Position numbers and translations under genes: made by a program. The notes beneath the pieces were generated by a model that made no database searches, was not told where the DNA came from, and saw only the letters and a list, made by a program, of their open reading frames with translations. From positions 310,001 to 374,000 of the forward strand of contig JACKHO010000003.1 of the NCBI GenBank assembly GCA_020638955.1: DNA of 64,000 nucleotides, read 5' to 3'. How positions within the stretch are numbered: the first letter of the stretch is position 1; every line of letters starts with the position of its first letter. Source of the stretch: Planctomycetaceae bacterium. Lineage in GTDB: Bacteria > Planctomycetota > Planctomycetia > Planctomycetales > Planctomycetaceae. Shown one piece after another: positions 53,339 through 61,793 of this stretch.

Positions 53339-53875
53339 ATGAAGAAGTTTCTGGCTACCGTTGCTGCTGTTGCGTGCCTTGCATCTGTCAGCTTCGCTGA
53401 AGGTCTTGCCACCGGTTCCGCTGTTGATGCGTTCTACGTGAAGGACGTCACAGGCCCAGCTGCTGGCGAAAAGCTCTGCTATCGTTGCCGTTATGGCGCG
53501 CGTCCCGTTGTCAGCATTTTCACCCGCAAGGTGGATGACAACGTCGCGTCGCTCATTAAGCAGGTGGACGCCACTGTTGGTCAGAACTCCAACAAGAAAA
53601 TGGCCGCTTTCGTCGTCATGCTGACCGACAATCCTGAAGGTCAGGAAGGCGCACTGAAGAACGTTGCTTCCTCCAAGGGAATCCAGAACACTCCGCTCAC
53701 CGTGTTCGACGGTGAAGCCGGTCCTGGTGCTTACAAAATCCAACAGGACAGCGAAGTCACTGTCATGATGTGGGTTGGCGGCAAGCTGCAGGTCAACGAA
53801 GCTCTGAAGGCTTCCGATTTGACCGAAGCACGCGTTGCAGCCCTCGTTCGTGACACTGCCAAGATTCTCAACTAA
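53339..53875 (+). CDS. Secreted thioredoxin-like protein with CxxC
   Basis: The 178-residue product has a signal peptide (KKFLATVAAVACLASVSFAEG) and a mature part with AGEKLCYRCRYGARPVVSIFTRKVDD: a CYRC motif at the head of a helix, then a beta strand, as in thioredoxin-like folds. A later QNTPLTVFDGEAGPGAYKIQ segment has the cis-Pro-like TPL. The GEKLCYRCRYG block looks like a secreted planctomycete type. It may act in thiol chemistry outside the cytoplasm, which is inference. AAGGAGAG 7 bases upstream and a perfect terminator downstream suggest an independently and strongly expressed gene. Confidence 0.75.
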   Translation: MKKFLATVAAVACLASVSFAEGLATGSAVDAFYVKDVTGPAAGEKLCYRCRYGARPVVSIFTRKVDDNVASLIKQVDATVGQNSNKKMAAFVVMLTDNPEGQEGALKNVASSKGIQNTPLTVFDGEAGPGAYKIQQDSEVTVMMWVGGKLQVNEALKASDLTEARVAALVRDTAKILN

Positions 53876-53909
53876 TTGAGAATTTGAACTTCTCGTGTTC
53901 AATGCAGAC

Positions 53910-53940
53910 AGGCCCGTTCCAGAAATTCTGGAACGGGCCT
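53910..53940 (+). terminator. Intrinsic terminator after the thioredoxin-like gene
   Basis: A 13-15 bp perfect stem (53910-53924 with 53926-53940) lies 35 bp after the stop. T residues follow (TTT, then TTTT a few bases on). It could also end the convergent xerC transcript. Confidence 0.88.
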
Positions 53941-54020
53941 TTCGCGTTTTTTGCGAGGACCGACCGACCATTCACACAGCGTATTGGCTGCGATGCGTCC
54001 ACAATATGGTGGGTTACGTC

Positions 54021-54935
54021 CTAATCATCGACGACCAATTGGGCGTGCGGGTGGGCGCTGTCGAATGTCTCCCGCATACGCCGGGTGCTGACGTGAGTAT
54101 AGATTTGAGTTGTCGTCAAACTTTTGTGTCCGAGCAGTTCCTGCACGGCACGCAGGTCGGCTCCACCATCAAGTAGGTGCGTAGCAAAGCTGTGCCGCAA
54201 AGTGTGGGGCGAGGTAATTGAGTCCAGCCCGACCTGCTTGATGTACTTCTCCAGCATGCGACCGACACTTCTTGTCGTGAGTCGAGTACCAAAGCGATTC
54301 GTGAAAAGCGGTCCACTGGCCCGAGTGTCTGCGGCACCGGCAACTTCCCTGACCGCCATCCAGCGTGAAAGGGCCTTGGACGCGTAGCTGCCAATGGGAG
54401 CAACTCGTTCCTTCTTTCCTTTGCCAAAGACCCGCAGGATATTGGCGGTTTGATCCCAGTGGTCCACATTCAGGCCGACGAGTTCCGCAACACGCAATCC
54501 GGCAGAGTACAACGTTTCCAGAATGGCCCGGTCCCGGAGTCCTTGCGTGGTGTTCGCTGGAGGAGCTTCGAGGAGACTGGCGACCTGTTCCGTTGTGAGA
54601 AAGTGCGGCAGCTTGCGTCCCACACGCGGCGTCCGCAAGGCAGCAGCCGGGTTGGATTGTGTTAGCCCTTCCCTGGTAGTGTACCGGAAGAAACTGCGAA
54701 GAGCCGCCAGTCGACGGGCCGTAGTGGAACGGGCGTACTGGCACTCGTGCAAATAAGCCACATATCCACGCAGCACTGGCATGGTCAGTTGCGATGGTTC
54801 AGGAACGGCGCCGACTCGATCCTGCAGATAATCGTAGAAGCTGTTGAAGTCTTCGCGGTACGACTTGAGTGTTAACTCAGAAGCGTTTCGTTCGAGTTTC
54901 AGTGAGCGGAGGAATCCTTCGACAGCGGTTTCCAT
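54021..54935 (-). CDS. xerC: Tyrosine recombinase XerC/XerD
   Basis: The 304-residue protein has an N-terminal SAM-like DNA-binding domain (ASELTLKSYREDFNSFYDYL) and a catalytic domain with the complete active site: R148 (YSAGLRVAELVGL), K172 (FGKGKKER), H244 and R247 (SPHTLRHSFATHLLDGGADLR), H270 (ELLGHKSL) and Y279 (TTQIYTHV). It should resolve chromosome dimers at dif. Whether it is XerC or XerD is not certain; the length and the GLDSITSPHTLRHS region fit XerC slightly better. No dif-like site was recognised. Confidence 0.92.
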   Translation of the reverse strand: METAVEGFLRSLKLERNASELTLKSYREDFNSFYDYLQDRVGAVPEPSQLTMPVLRGYVAYLHECQYARSTTARRLAALRSFFRYTTREGLTQSNPAAALRTPRVGRKLPHFLTTEQVASLLEAPPANTTQGLRDRAILETLYSAGLRVAELVGLNVDHWDQTANILRVFGKGKKERVAPIGSYASKALSRWMAVREVAGAADTRASGPLFTNRFGTRLTTRSVGRMLEKYIKQVGLDSITSPHTLRHSFATHLLDGGADLRAVQELLGHKSLTTTQIYTHVSTRRMRETFDSAHPHAQLVVDD

Positions 54936-55076
54936 GGGACTTCAGCGGGATGAGGAATCGTGAGGTGTTGGCCGACTGGGGATTCCGTTCCAAATCGTTG
55001 GCGGTGACTTCGATCCCTGGGATTCTTTGGATGTGCGTTCCGTTGTTGTGGTTTGTTTTCTCCAGATGCGTCCGTG

Positions 55077-55304
55077 TCACGCGACGCGGCGAAAGTCGTC
55101 GGGACGGTCATCTTGGGGCGTTCCCTGACCTTTTCGCACACGTTGGCTCAGCACTGCAGCGTCGTACCAGCTGAAATTCAGTTCAGGATCGGCGGCGAAA
55201 CGTCCCAGTGTCTGCAGCAGTTGCGGCAGGCTGTTCTCGTCGTACATGAAGACGTACCGCTCACCATCCTTCACAAGCGCCAGTACGTTCAAATCTTTAT
55301 CCAT
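55077..55304 (-). CDS. Small conserved-looking protein of unknown function
   Basis: From the ATG at 55304 (AGGAAG 6 bases upstream) the product is 75 residues: DKDLNVLALVKDGERYVFMYDENSLPQLLQTLGRFAADPELNFSWYDAAVL. It is soluble, with an alpha/beta composition and no signal. The longer frame to 55373 adds unlikely sequence. I do not recognise a function. Its good ribosome binding site and protein-like composition support a real gene. Confidence 0.7.
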   Translation of the reverse strand: MDKDLNVLALVKDGERYVFMYDENSLPQLLQTLGRFAADPELNFSWYDAAVLSQRVRKGQGTPQDDRPDDFRRVA

Positions 55305-55546
55305 GACCGACTTCCTGCCTTCACTGGGATCATTCACACGCCCGTAGGGACGCGAAATGACATGCCACACCATCTGGAGATATCGGTGGCTGAGGGGGAG
55401 TGGTGTCGAGGAAAAGTTGGCCAGAGCCGTTTGATTGACCAGAGCACTGGAAATCTGTCGCTACGACGTGAACTCCACCGTGCTCTACTCGTCAAACGTT
55501 GCGGCTCTGGTAAGAACCAACGCTTGTATCGAGTTTTCGGCGGATA

Positions 55547-57028
55547 TCAGGGTGTGCCAGCTCGTCGAATGCAGGCCCAATAGCCGCCGTCAACGGGTTG
55601 GCCGGGTAAGGAGAGATGTTCTTCCTCGACGGTGAGTTCGTCACGACCAGAAATGATGGCGTCAACAACTTCGCGGTTTTCGGCTCGTTCGATGCTGCAG
55701 GTCGAATAGAGAATTCGACCGCCAGGACGAACCAGTTCCGTTGCCTTCAGTAGTAACTGATGCTGCAAAGCGACAAGCTCATGCAATGATTCCGGAGTGA
55801 GCCGCCAGCGGACTTCAGGACGCTTTCCTAGCACGCCGGTGTTGGAACATGGCACGTCCACAAGGATTGCGTCGTATGGCCCATTGGGGATCTTTTGACC
55901 CTCACGCCCAATGACTACTGTTTCAACACACTTCAGCCCCAGCCGCATGGCAGACTGTTTGACGAGCGCCAGCCGTTCCGGAACGACATCACAGGCGACA
56001 ACGGTCCCATTGTCCTGCATTCGTTCCGCGATATGCATGGTCTTCCCGCCAGGCGCGGCGCACAAATCGAGTATGCGCTCGCCCGGTTTTGGACTGAGTC
56101 GATCAACCACCTGCATGGCCGTTTCGTCCTGCACCGAGAACCAGCCTTCCGCAAACCCTTCAACGGAATCAACCGCCAATGTCTCGTTGAGCCGAAATGC
56201 TTCCGCAAGCTCTCCATGTTCCCAATCAATACCAGCCTCGGTCAATGCGGTGGCCACTTTGTCTCGACCACTTCGCAGCGGATTGACCCGTAATCCCACA
56301 ATTCCCGGCGTGTCGAACCAACCTCCCATGCGGAGGATTTCGTCGGGGCTGATGGAATCAAGCCAGCGTGCCACGAGCCACTCGGGCAGACTCACAGCAG
56401 CGGACAAATACCCTGCCGGATTCGTTTTGGGATGCGGAAGCACGGCCCGCTCGAAGCGGATGGAATCGGCTTGGGTCTCCTTTCCGGGTGAGGAACGCGG
56501 AATGGTGAATTCATCCGCGTCTGCGAAAGACGACAACATCGGGGCTGATTCGACTTCGCGAAGAATGGAACGCAGAATTCCATTCACCATCGACGTTGCA
56601 GCAGGCTTTCCCTTCTGGCGACACAATTGCACCGATTCATTTACAGCCGCGTGCGAGGGAATGCGGTCGAAAAACAGGATCTGATTGATGCCCATGCGAA
56701 GAATGAGATGGACACCGGGATCGAGTTCCCCGAGCGGGCGTGAACAGTAAGCTGACAACACGGTGTCGAGAGTCGCCTGTCGACGGATGGTGCTGCAGGC
56801 CAAATCGGTGGCGAGGCGGCGTTCCAGAACAGGAATGTTGGACTGCTCAAATAATCGGTCCAGCGTACGACTGACAAACACGCCCCGTTTTTCGAAGGCG
56901 AGGATGGCGTCATAGGCGAGTTCGCGGGACGTCGACGAATTGGATTTTGGGGCGTCCCCTTTACGTCGATTTCGTGACGAGTTGGGGCGACGTCCACTTT
57001 GTCTGGGACTACGTGATTCAGCATTCAT
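55547..57028 (-). CDS. rsmB: 16S rRNA m5C967 methyltransferase RsmB
   Basis: The 493-residue protein has a basic N-terminal tail, a NusB-like RNA-binding domain (SRELAYDAILAFEKRGVFVSRTLDRL...ILRMGINQILFFDRIPSHAAVNESVQL) and a NOL1/NOP2/Sun methyltransferase domain. The latter shows FSVQDETAMQVVDRL, ILDLCAAPGGKTMHIAE, ILVDVPCSNTGVLGKRPEVRW with the PCS Cys, and ILYSTCSIERAEN with the catalytic TCS Cys. It methylates a cytidine in the 30S decoding region. The start at 57028 keeps it clear of the hairpin upstream. Its longer N-terminal basic tail is unusual. Confidence 0.92.
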   Translation of the reverse strand: MNAESRSPRQSGRRPNSSRNRRKGDAPKSNSSTSRELAYDAILAFEKRGVFVSRTLDRLFEQSNIPVLERRLATDLACSTIRRQATLDTVLSAYCSRPLGELDPGVHLILRMGINQILFFDRIPSHAAVNESVQLCRQKGKPAATSMVNGILRSILREVESAPMLSSFADADEFTIPRSSPGKETQADSIRFERAVLPHPKTNPAGYLSAAVSLPEWLVARWLDSISPDEILRMGGWFDTPGIVGLRVNPLRSGRDKVATALTEAGIDWEHGELAEAFRLNETLAVDSVEGFAEGWFSVQDETAMQVVDRLSPKPGERILDLCAAPGGKTMHIAERMQDNGTVVACDVVPERLALVKQSAMRLGLKCVETVVIGREGQKIPNGPYDAILVDVPCSNTGVLGKRPEVRWRLTPESLHELVALQHQLLLKATELVRPGGRILYSTCSIERAENREVVDAIISGRDELTVEEEHLSLPGQPVDGGYWACIRRAGTP

Positions 57029-57055
57029 TGAGAGTGATTGTCCCCAAACAATTTC

Positions 57056-57089
57056 GCCGCCCACTGACGAAGGTTTGTCAGTGGGCGGC
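57056..57089. terminator. Strong hairpin between the Prc-like and rsmB genes
   Basis: A 13-bp perfect stem (57056-57068 with 57077-57089) and 8-base loop separate the two minus-strand genes. No T-run follows on either side, so it may be an attenuator rather than a full terminator for the protease or rsmB. Confidence 0.5.
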
Positions 57090-57124
57090 TCTGTAACTTA
57101 CCTCAGAGACAATTTCAGAACGGC

Positions 57125-59182
57125 TTACTTCTGAACTGTCAAATTCCCTTTCAACGCGGCGACATAGTCGAGTGCTACGTTGACGATTTCGTTGTTGTAG
57201 TAGCCTTCTGGGAAAATCGGAGCGTTGGGATCGGGTATTTTCGGTTCATCTTCGGCACCGTTTTCCTTTTCCGCAGCTTCGTCTTCTGCCCGTTCGGCAC
57301 GCATTTTCTCTTCGTTCAGCGAAACGGCTGTTCGTTCCTTACGCTCCAAGAACCGCTTGATGGCTCGCTCCAGCTTCTGGAAGTCTTCGTTCTTGTTGAC
57401 GCGGGCTTCGCTGTTCTGCTGCAGGTCAGCAACAATGCGAGCATTGATACTCGAGTTCGGTGAAAATGCAGCGCTGCTAATGCGATCAAACGGCAAGGCG
57501 TTGTCGAGGAACGACTCGCCCAAATCGAAATGATCGATGAGCGACGGCAATACCACGTCAGAACGAACACCGAGGTTTTGCGTGCTGTCACCACTCACCC
57601 GATAGAACTGCTGAATGGTCAACTTCAGCTTTCCACGGTCGGCAGACTGCACGAAGCGGAATGGGGAACGCGGCGAAACATCCAAGAGGTTTTGGACGGT
57701 GCCTTTGCCGTGCGTGGTGGTGTCACCAATAATCAGACCACGTTTGTAGTCCTGAATGACCCCAGCAAAAATCTCGGAGGCCGAAGCGGACAGTCGATTG
57801 CAAACGACAACCAGAGGTCCAGCATACAGCACACCGGGCTGTTCATCATCCAGAGGCTGCACGGCACCCGTGGGGGCTTTCACCTGCACGACAGGACCAC
57901 GATCAATAAAGTGTCCCGAGATTTCAATTGCTTCGGTCAAGCTTCCGCCACCGTTATCCCGCAGATCGATGACAACGACATCGACGCCACCCTGATTGCG
58001 GAAGTCGGCGAGAACACGGGCGACATCCACTGCGGCACTTTTGAAGCCTTCAGTGCCGTCGTTGGCTCCGGCGAAGTCGCGGTAGAACGAAGGGATGCTA
58101 ATCACACCGACGCGACCACCGCGTCCGACTCGATCATCTCCGTTGATGATTTCGCCTTTGACTTCGGAGTCTTTCAGCTCAATTTTCTGGCGGGTCAAAG
58201 TAATGAGTTCGGACTCTTCACTCTTGGCATGTCGCACCTGCAAACGAACCTTGGTCCCTCGTGTACCGCGAATCATGCGGACGACATCACTGAGCTTCAT
58301 TTCGTAGATGTCGACCATCTCGCCTTCTTCCTGCCCGACGGCGAGGATTTTGTCGTTTACCTGGATACGTCCATCTTCGCCAGCAGCACCTCCGGGAACG
58401 ACCGAGGCCACAATGGTGTATCCGTCGTCGGAGCGGAGTGATGCTCCAATTCCATCGAGGCTGAGCTTCAGTTGGATTTCGAAGTCTTCCCAGGTACGGG
58501 GAGACATGTATTGCGAGTGAGGATCGAAACAGGTTGTCAGCGCGGTGAGGTAGGTTTCCAACTGCTCCATGGTGCTGTACTTGTCGATGAGCAACTGGCT
58601 GTTGCGGTACCGCTTGTGCAAGCGTGTCCGCGTCTCTTCGAGGTCTTTCTCGTCCAGTTTGGCTTGCAGGAATTCGAACTTCAGCCGCCGTCTCCACCGG
58701 TCCTGCATTTCATTGGCCGATTTGGCCCAAGTGGTTTTTTCCGGATCGGTTTCGAGCGTTTCGTCGAGCGTGAAATCGAAATTCTGTTCGTCAATGAGCT
58801 TAAAAGCCTGTTCGGTCTGAGCGTCGAGACGTTCGCGATAGCGCTGGAAAACGTCGTATCCGAACTGCACATTTCCTTCTTTGAGTTCGTCGTCGAGAAT
58901 GAGGCGGCTCTTGGAGAATTCGTCGATGTCCGACTGCAGGAAATACAGCTTGGCTGGATCGAGTGCCTTGAGATAGGCATCAAGCAATTTCGAGGAAATC
59001 GCATCATCAATGGGGGAACGACTCAAATGATGCTGCGAAATCATTTTCGTCAGCAGTCGCGCCGTATCCTGATCGGGTGGATCAGCAGAGGAAAGCCGTT
59101 CGGCGAAGAAAGTGGAGAGTCCCAGTATCCCGAGGCCGACTGCGAGCAATCGACGCGCACGAAACAGCTTAAACTGTGCCAT
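57125..59182 (-). CDS. Tail-specific C-terminal processing protease (Prc/CtpA family)
   Basis: The 685-residue protein has a signal segment (RRLLAVGLGILGLSTFF), an N-terminal helical domain as in E. coli Prc, a PDZ domain (DGIGASLRSDDGYTIVASVVPGGAAGEDGRIQVNDKILAVG, about 243-284) and a protease domain with S467 and D478 (SASASEIFAGVIQDY) and K493 (THGKGTVQ), a complete Ser/Lys site. A C-terminal DUF3340-like segment with a charged coiled coil follows. It should cut the C-termini of envelope proteins. The internal ATG at 59182 with AGG upstream is preferred over 59203. Confidence 0.92.
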   Translation of the reverse strand: MAQFKLFRARRLLAVGLGILGLSTFFAERLSSADPPDQDTARLLTKMISQHHLSRSPIDDAISSKLLDAYLKALDPAKLYFLQSDIDEFSKSRLILDDELKEGNVQFGYDVFQRYRERLDAQTEQAFKLIDEQNFDFTLDETLETDPEKTTWAKSANEMQDRWRRRLKFEFLQAKLDEKDLEETRTRLHKRYRNSQLLIDKYSTMEQLETYLTALTTCFDPHSQYMSPRTWEDFEIQLKLSLDGIGASLRSDDGYTIVASVVPGGAAGEDGRIQVNDKILAVGQEEGEMVDIYEMKLSDVVRMIRGTRGTKVRLQVRHAKSEESELITLTRQKIELKDSEVKGEIINGDDRVGRGGRVGVISIPSFYRDFAGANDGTEGFKSAAVDVARVLADFRNQGGVDVVVIDLRDNGGGSLTEAIEISGHFIDRGPVVQVKAPTGAVQPLDDEQPGVLYAGPLVVVCNRLSASASEIFAGVIQDYKRGLIIGDTTTHGKGTVQNLLDVSPRSPFRFVQSADRGKLKLTIQQFYRVSGDSTQNLGVRSDVVLPSLIDHFDLGESFLDNALPFDRISSAAFSPNSSINARIVADLQQNSEARVNKNEDFQKLERAIKRFLERKERTAVSLNEEKMRAERAEDEAAEKENGAEDEPKIPDPNAPIFPEGYYNNEIVNVALDYVAALKGNLTVQK

Positions 59183-59375
59183 GATATTGCCTGTGTGGTT
59201 CAAATCGGATGGCGGACTCGAACAACGAGGTTCGCCACCGAGATTTACAAGGATGTTGTGGAGACCTCATCAACATTGCTTTCGCAATCCGTAGACAAGC
59301 TCTCTGGATATTATGCTAGTCCAAGGGGGCAAACACGGCAAGATGCGGTTTTGCAACTCCTCGCGACGCCAGCAA

Positions 59376-59939
59376 TTACCGCGTGTACGGCTCCACATCC
59401 AGATCGCGAAGCTCGACCGAGGCGCCACGTTGAATGAAGTTGATTTCCACAATTAACCGCTTTTTTCCTCGTCTTTCAACGACTGTCCCAATGACGCCTT
59501 CCATGGGACCGCTCTTCACGCGAACCGTATCTCCCGGCTGCAATTGCCCTTCGGGCGTGAGGTCAATGCCCGCTTCAATGACCTGCCGGATGCGTTTCAA
59601 ATCGTCAAGTAGCGAATTCTGCCCACCCTTAGGCACCTCAATGCAGCGGGCAATGCAGTTGGTCGTCAGTGCCGCGAGGCGGTCCTGTGGCGTCCCAAAA
59701 ACAAACACATAGTTGGGAAAAAGCAGGATTTGACTCGTTCGCATGCGTCCAGCGGGCGACCGATACTGTCGGCTGAAGGTCGGCGAATAAAACGCGACTC
59801 GATGCTTTTCCAACTGCCGGGCCAGACTCTTTTCCCGCTTCGGGAGCGTGTGCATGACCCACCAGTCACCTTCTCCAAACCAGTCACGATCCAGGAGGTC
59901 TGGCGGGTATGAGTCGGACTCCTTTGCAAGAATCGGCAT
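59376..59939 (-). CDS. NusG-like transcription antitermination factor (RfaH/UpxY-type)
   Basis: The 187-residue protein has an NGN domain (GDWWVMHTLPKREKSLARQLEKHRVAFYSPTF...FPNYVFVFG) and a C-terminal KOW domain (LQPGDTVRVKSGPMEGVIGTVVERRGKKRLIVEINF). Specialised NusG paralogues control long envelope-polysaccharide operons in other bacteria. Housekeeping NusG normally sits beside secE and rplK, which are not here, so a specialised factor is more likely. The GTG/TTG-started longer frame to 60008 overlaps the upstream gene; the ATG at 59939 is used. Confidence 0.85.
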   Translation of the reverse strand: MPILAKESDSYPPDLLDRDWFGEGDWWVMHTLPKREKSLARQLEKHRVAFYSPTFSRQYRSPAGRMRTSQILLFPNYVFVFGTPQDRLAALTTNCIARCIEVPKGGQNSLLDDLKRIRQVIEAGIDLTPEGQLQPGDTVRVKSGPMEGVIGTVVERRGKKRLIVEINFIQRGASVELRDLDVEPYTR

Positions 59940-59983
59940 GACTGACAATCGATTTCCGGGCCCATCCAATACGTAAGCGACAC

Positions 59984-60904
59984 TTAAGCGTAGCGATTCG
60001 GATTCCAATCACGGGCTAACTGGGTGAGTTGATCGAGAACTTCACGGGATGTGGCGGTCGCCACAATGCCGGGTAACCGCAGCATGTCGGCACGGTCGTC
60101 CATCCAGCTCTCGCTGAAATTCACCGGCTGACCATTGTGCACCCACACGCTTTCGCCCCCCAGTACCCGAGCGATATGTAGCGACACGGGATAGTCATAG
60201 ATATTTGGCGTATGAATGAGCGATCCCACAAACTCACCGCTGGCCATGAGCGGATAAATACTGCCGGGCATTTCGTCGGGTGCGAACCCCTTCAGTCCCA
60301 ATTTGGTAACAAGGTCTGCACGAGCCGGGTCTTCCGTCTGAAAACCAATGAGGTAGACATTGTTTTCTACAGGTGTCGGCAATGTGGATACTGGCTCGAT
60401 TCGATCGAGACAGGTTTTCGCTGGAACATTCTTGTCGTCGGGGCCGCATTTCACGGTTTGATCATAGACCTGAGTCCACGTGCCGGTTGGTCCGGCATCG
60501 GGGGCGTAGACGAGAGAATAGACCACGGTCGAAACCGTTCGGACGTGCAACATGACGGCCCACCCGTCGCCTGAGCGATCGCGAAACTGCTTCGTTCCAT
60601 CGATGGGGTCCAAGGCGATGATGTACTCCCCCTCAGTGGCAAACGCTGCCAAATCGCCGTTTTCTTCTTCCGCTTCCATACGACACTGGCGGAACAGTGG
60701 TGAGCGGTCGCGTAGTCCAGCGACCAACAGTTCCTGAAGAGAAATGTCGGCCAGCGTGAGCGCGTCAGTATTGGCATTGCCGGAAGACTTCCCTTCCAGG
60801 CTAATGTTGAACTGACGAAGACGCTGCCCCACCGCACCGGCCCAACGCAGGAGGTCTGGCGTTTCTTCGCGTAATGCCTCAATGAGTTCCGATTCGAACG
60901 ACAT
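59984..60904 (-). CDS. Inositol monophosphatase-family phosphatase (CysQ/HisN-like)
   Basis: The 306-residue product has the family metal sites: EEE at about 79-81, DPIDGTKQF at 99-107 and YDYPVSLHIARVLGG near 240-254 in place of the usual WDxxA. The spacing fits 3'(2'),5'-bisphosphate nucleotidase or histidinol-phosphatase members better than inositol phosphatases proper. It presumably clears a phosphorylated intermediate such as PAP. It lies 44 bp before the NusG-like gene on the same strand. The start at 60904 is used; the frame opens at 60952 with a Pro/Thr-rich extension. Confidence 0.85.
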   Translation of the reverse strand: MSFESELIEALREETPDLLRWAGAVGQRLRQFNISLEGKSSGNANTDALTLADISLQELLVAGLRDRSPLFRQCRMEAEEENGDLAAFATEGEYIIALDPIDGTKQFRDRSGDGWAVMLHVRTVSTVVYSLVYAPDAGPTGTWTQVYDQTVKCGPDDKNVPAKTCLDRIEPVSTLPTPVENNVYLIGFQTEDPARADLVTKLGLKGFAPDEMPGSIYPLMASGEFVGSLIHTPNIYDYPVSLHIARVLGGESVWVHNGQPVNFSESWMDDRADMLRLPGIVATATSREVLDQLTQLARDWNPNRYA

Positions 60905-61049
60905 AAGTGTGGTTATACAATTCTCAGGTTCAGTTGTGGGTGGCACAGACATTCCTGTCTGTTGTTGTCCAAGCTGGGGCGATGTCCAAGAACACCTGAA
61001 CAGCGTTCCGTTTTGCTGCCCGACTCGTCACGAGGAGATCGCTGCCCCG

Positions 61050-61583
61050 TTACAACGGTGCCGAAATCTCAAGCAATTCAACCGCCGGGTTGTGGTTACA
61101 CACAATGGTGGCCAGCCGACCATAAGTCGTTTGACCTTCTTCCATTTTTAGTACATCTGCCAAACCCGGTCCGGCCTGCACTTCAATAATCGACTTCAGG
61201 TCGATGTGACGCAGAACATTGTGGGTGATGAGCACGCGTCCCAGTGGGATTTGACCCTCCAGGATTTGCTCCCGGACTGCCTTCGTGACGTACTGAAAGT
61301 GGAAGCGAACAATTCCGAACTGTACCGGAATGTCGGTTCCACTTTTCGTCAGCAGGATTTTCCGCTGGTACAGGTCGCCGTCCAGGTTCTGGTCCAGCAC
61401 ATGCACGTCGACTGAGCAGTTGTGGTACTGCTCCATGGTCACCGTCATATGATGCTCATGCACAAGCATCCGCTTGTACGGTTCGGGCGTTTCGGCATTG
61501 GGAACATGCCGCGCCGACTGAACCATCGGCTTCTCGCCAGGAAACAGACCAATGAGGTAATTGAATTCTTCGAGTGGAGTCAC
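61050..61583 (-). CDS. Chorismate-lyase-like fold protein, unknown function
   Basis: The 177-residue protein has MVHEHHMTVTMEQYHN-type strands (HEHHMTVTMEQYHN, about 42-55), a DGDLYQRKILLTKSGTDIPVQFGIVRFHFQYV region and an EQILEGQIPLGRVLITH segment. This pattern, a hydrophobic beta sheet followed by PLGRVL, is like the UbiC/DUF98 chorismate-lyase fold and UTRA domains. The Arg and Glu residues of true chorismate lyase cannot be matched with confidence, so a ligand-binding role is equally possible. No pathway neighbours are present. Confidence 0.55.
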   Translation of the reverse strand: MTPLEEFNYLIGLFPGEKPMVQSARHVPNAETPEPYKRMLVHEHHMTVTMEQYHNCSVDVHVLDQNLDGDLYQRKILLTKSGTDIPVQFGIVRFHFQYVTKAVREQILEGQIPLGRVLITHNVLRHIDLKSIIEVQAGPGLADVLKMEEGQTTYGRLATIVCNHNPAVELLEISAPL

Positions 61584-61725
61584 AGATTCGGCACTATTGG
61601 AATAGACAACGGTTCATCAGAAAGTGTTTCCCGACAGTGTACTCCAGTCGGCTCCACAACGCCAAGAAGTCGCCCATTTCCACGTGACGACAAACATTGA
61701 TTTGAATTCGGACACTTCAGAAATC

Positions 61726-61762
61726 GAAAAAACGCCGCTCAAGCAATCTGCCTGAGCGGCGT
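61726..61762 (-). terminator. Intrinsic terminator of the giant surface protein gene
   Basis: A 10-bp perfect stem (61732-61741 with 61753-61762) has six T on its minus-strand 3' side (61726-61731). It lies about 30 bp after the stop codon of the beta-rich gene. Confidence 0.88.
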
Positions 61763-61793
61763 CATTGTGTTGCACCAGAATTCCCGTAGAGAA

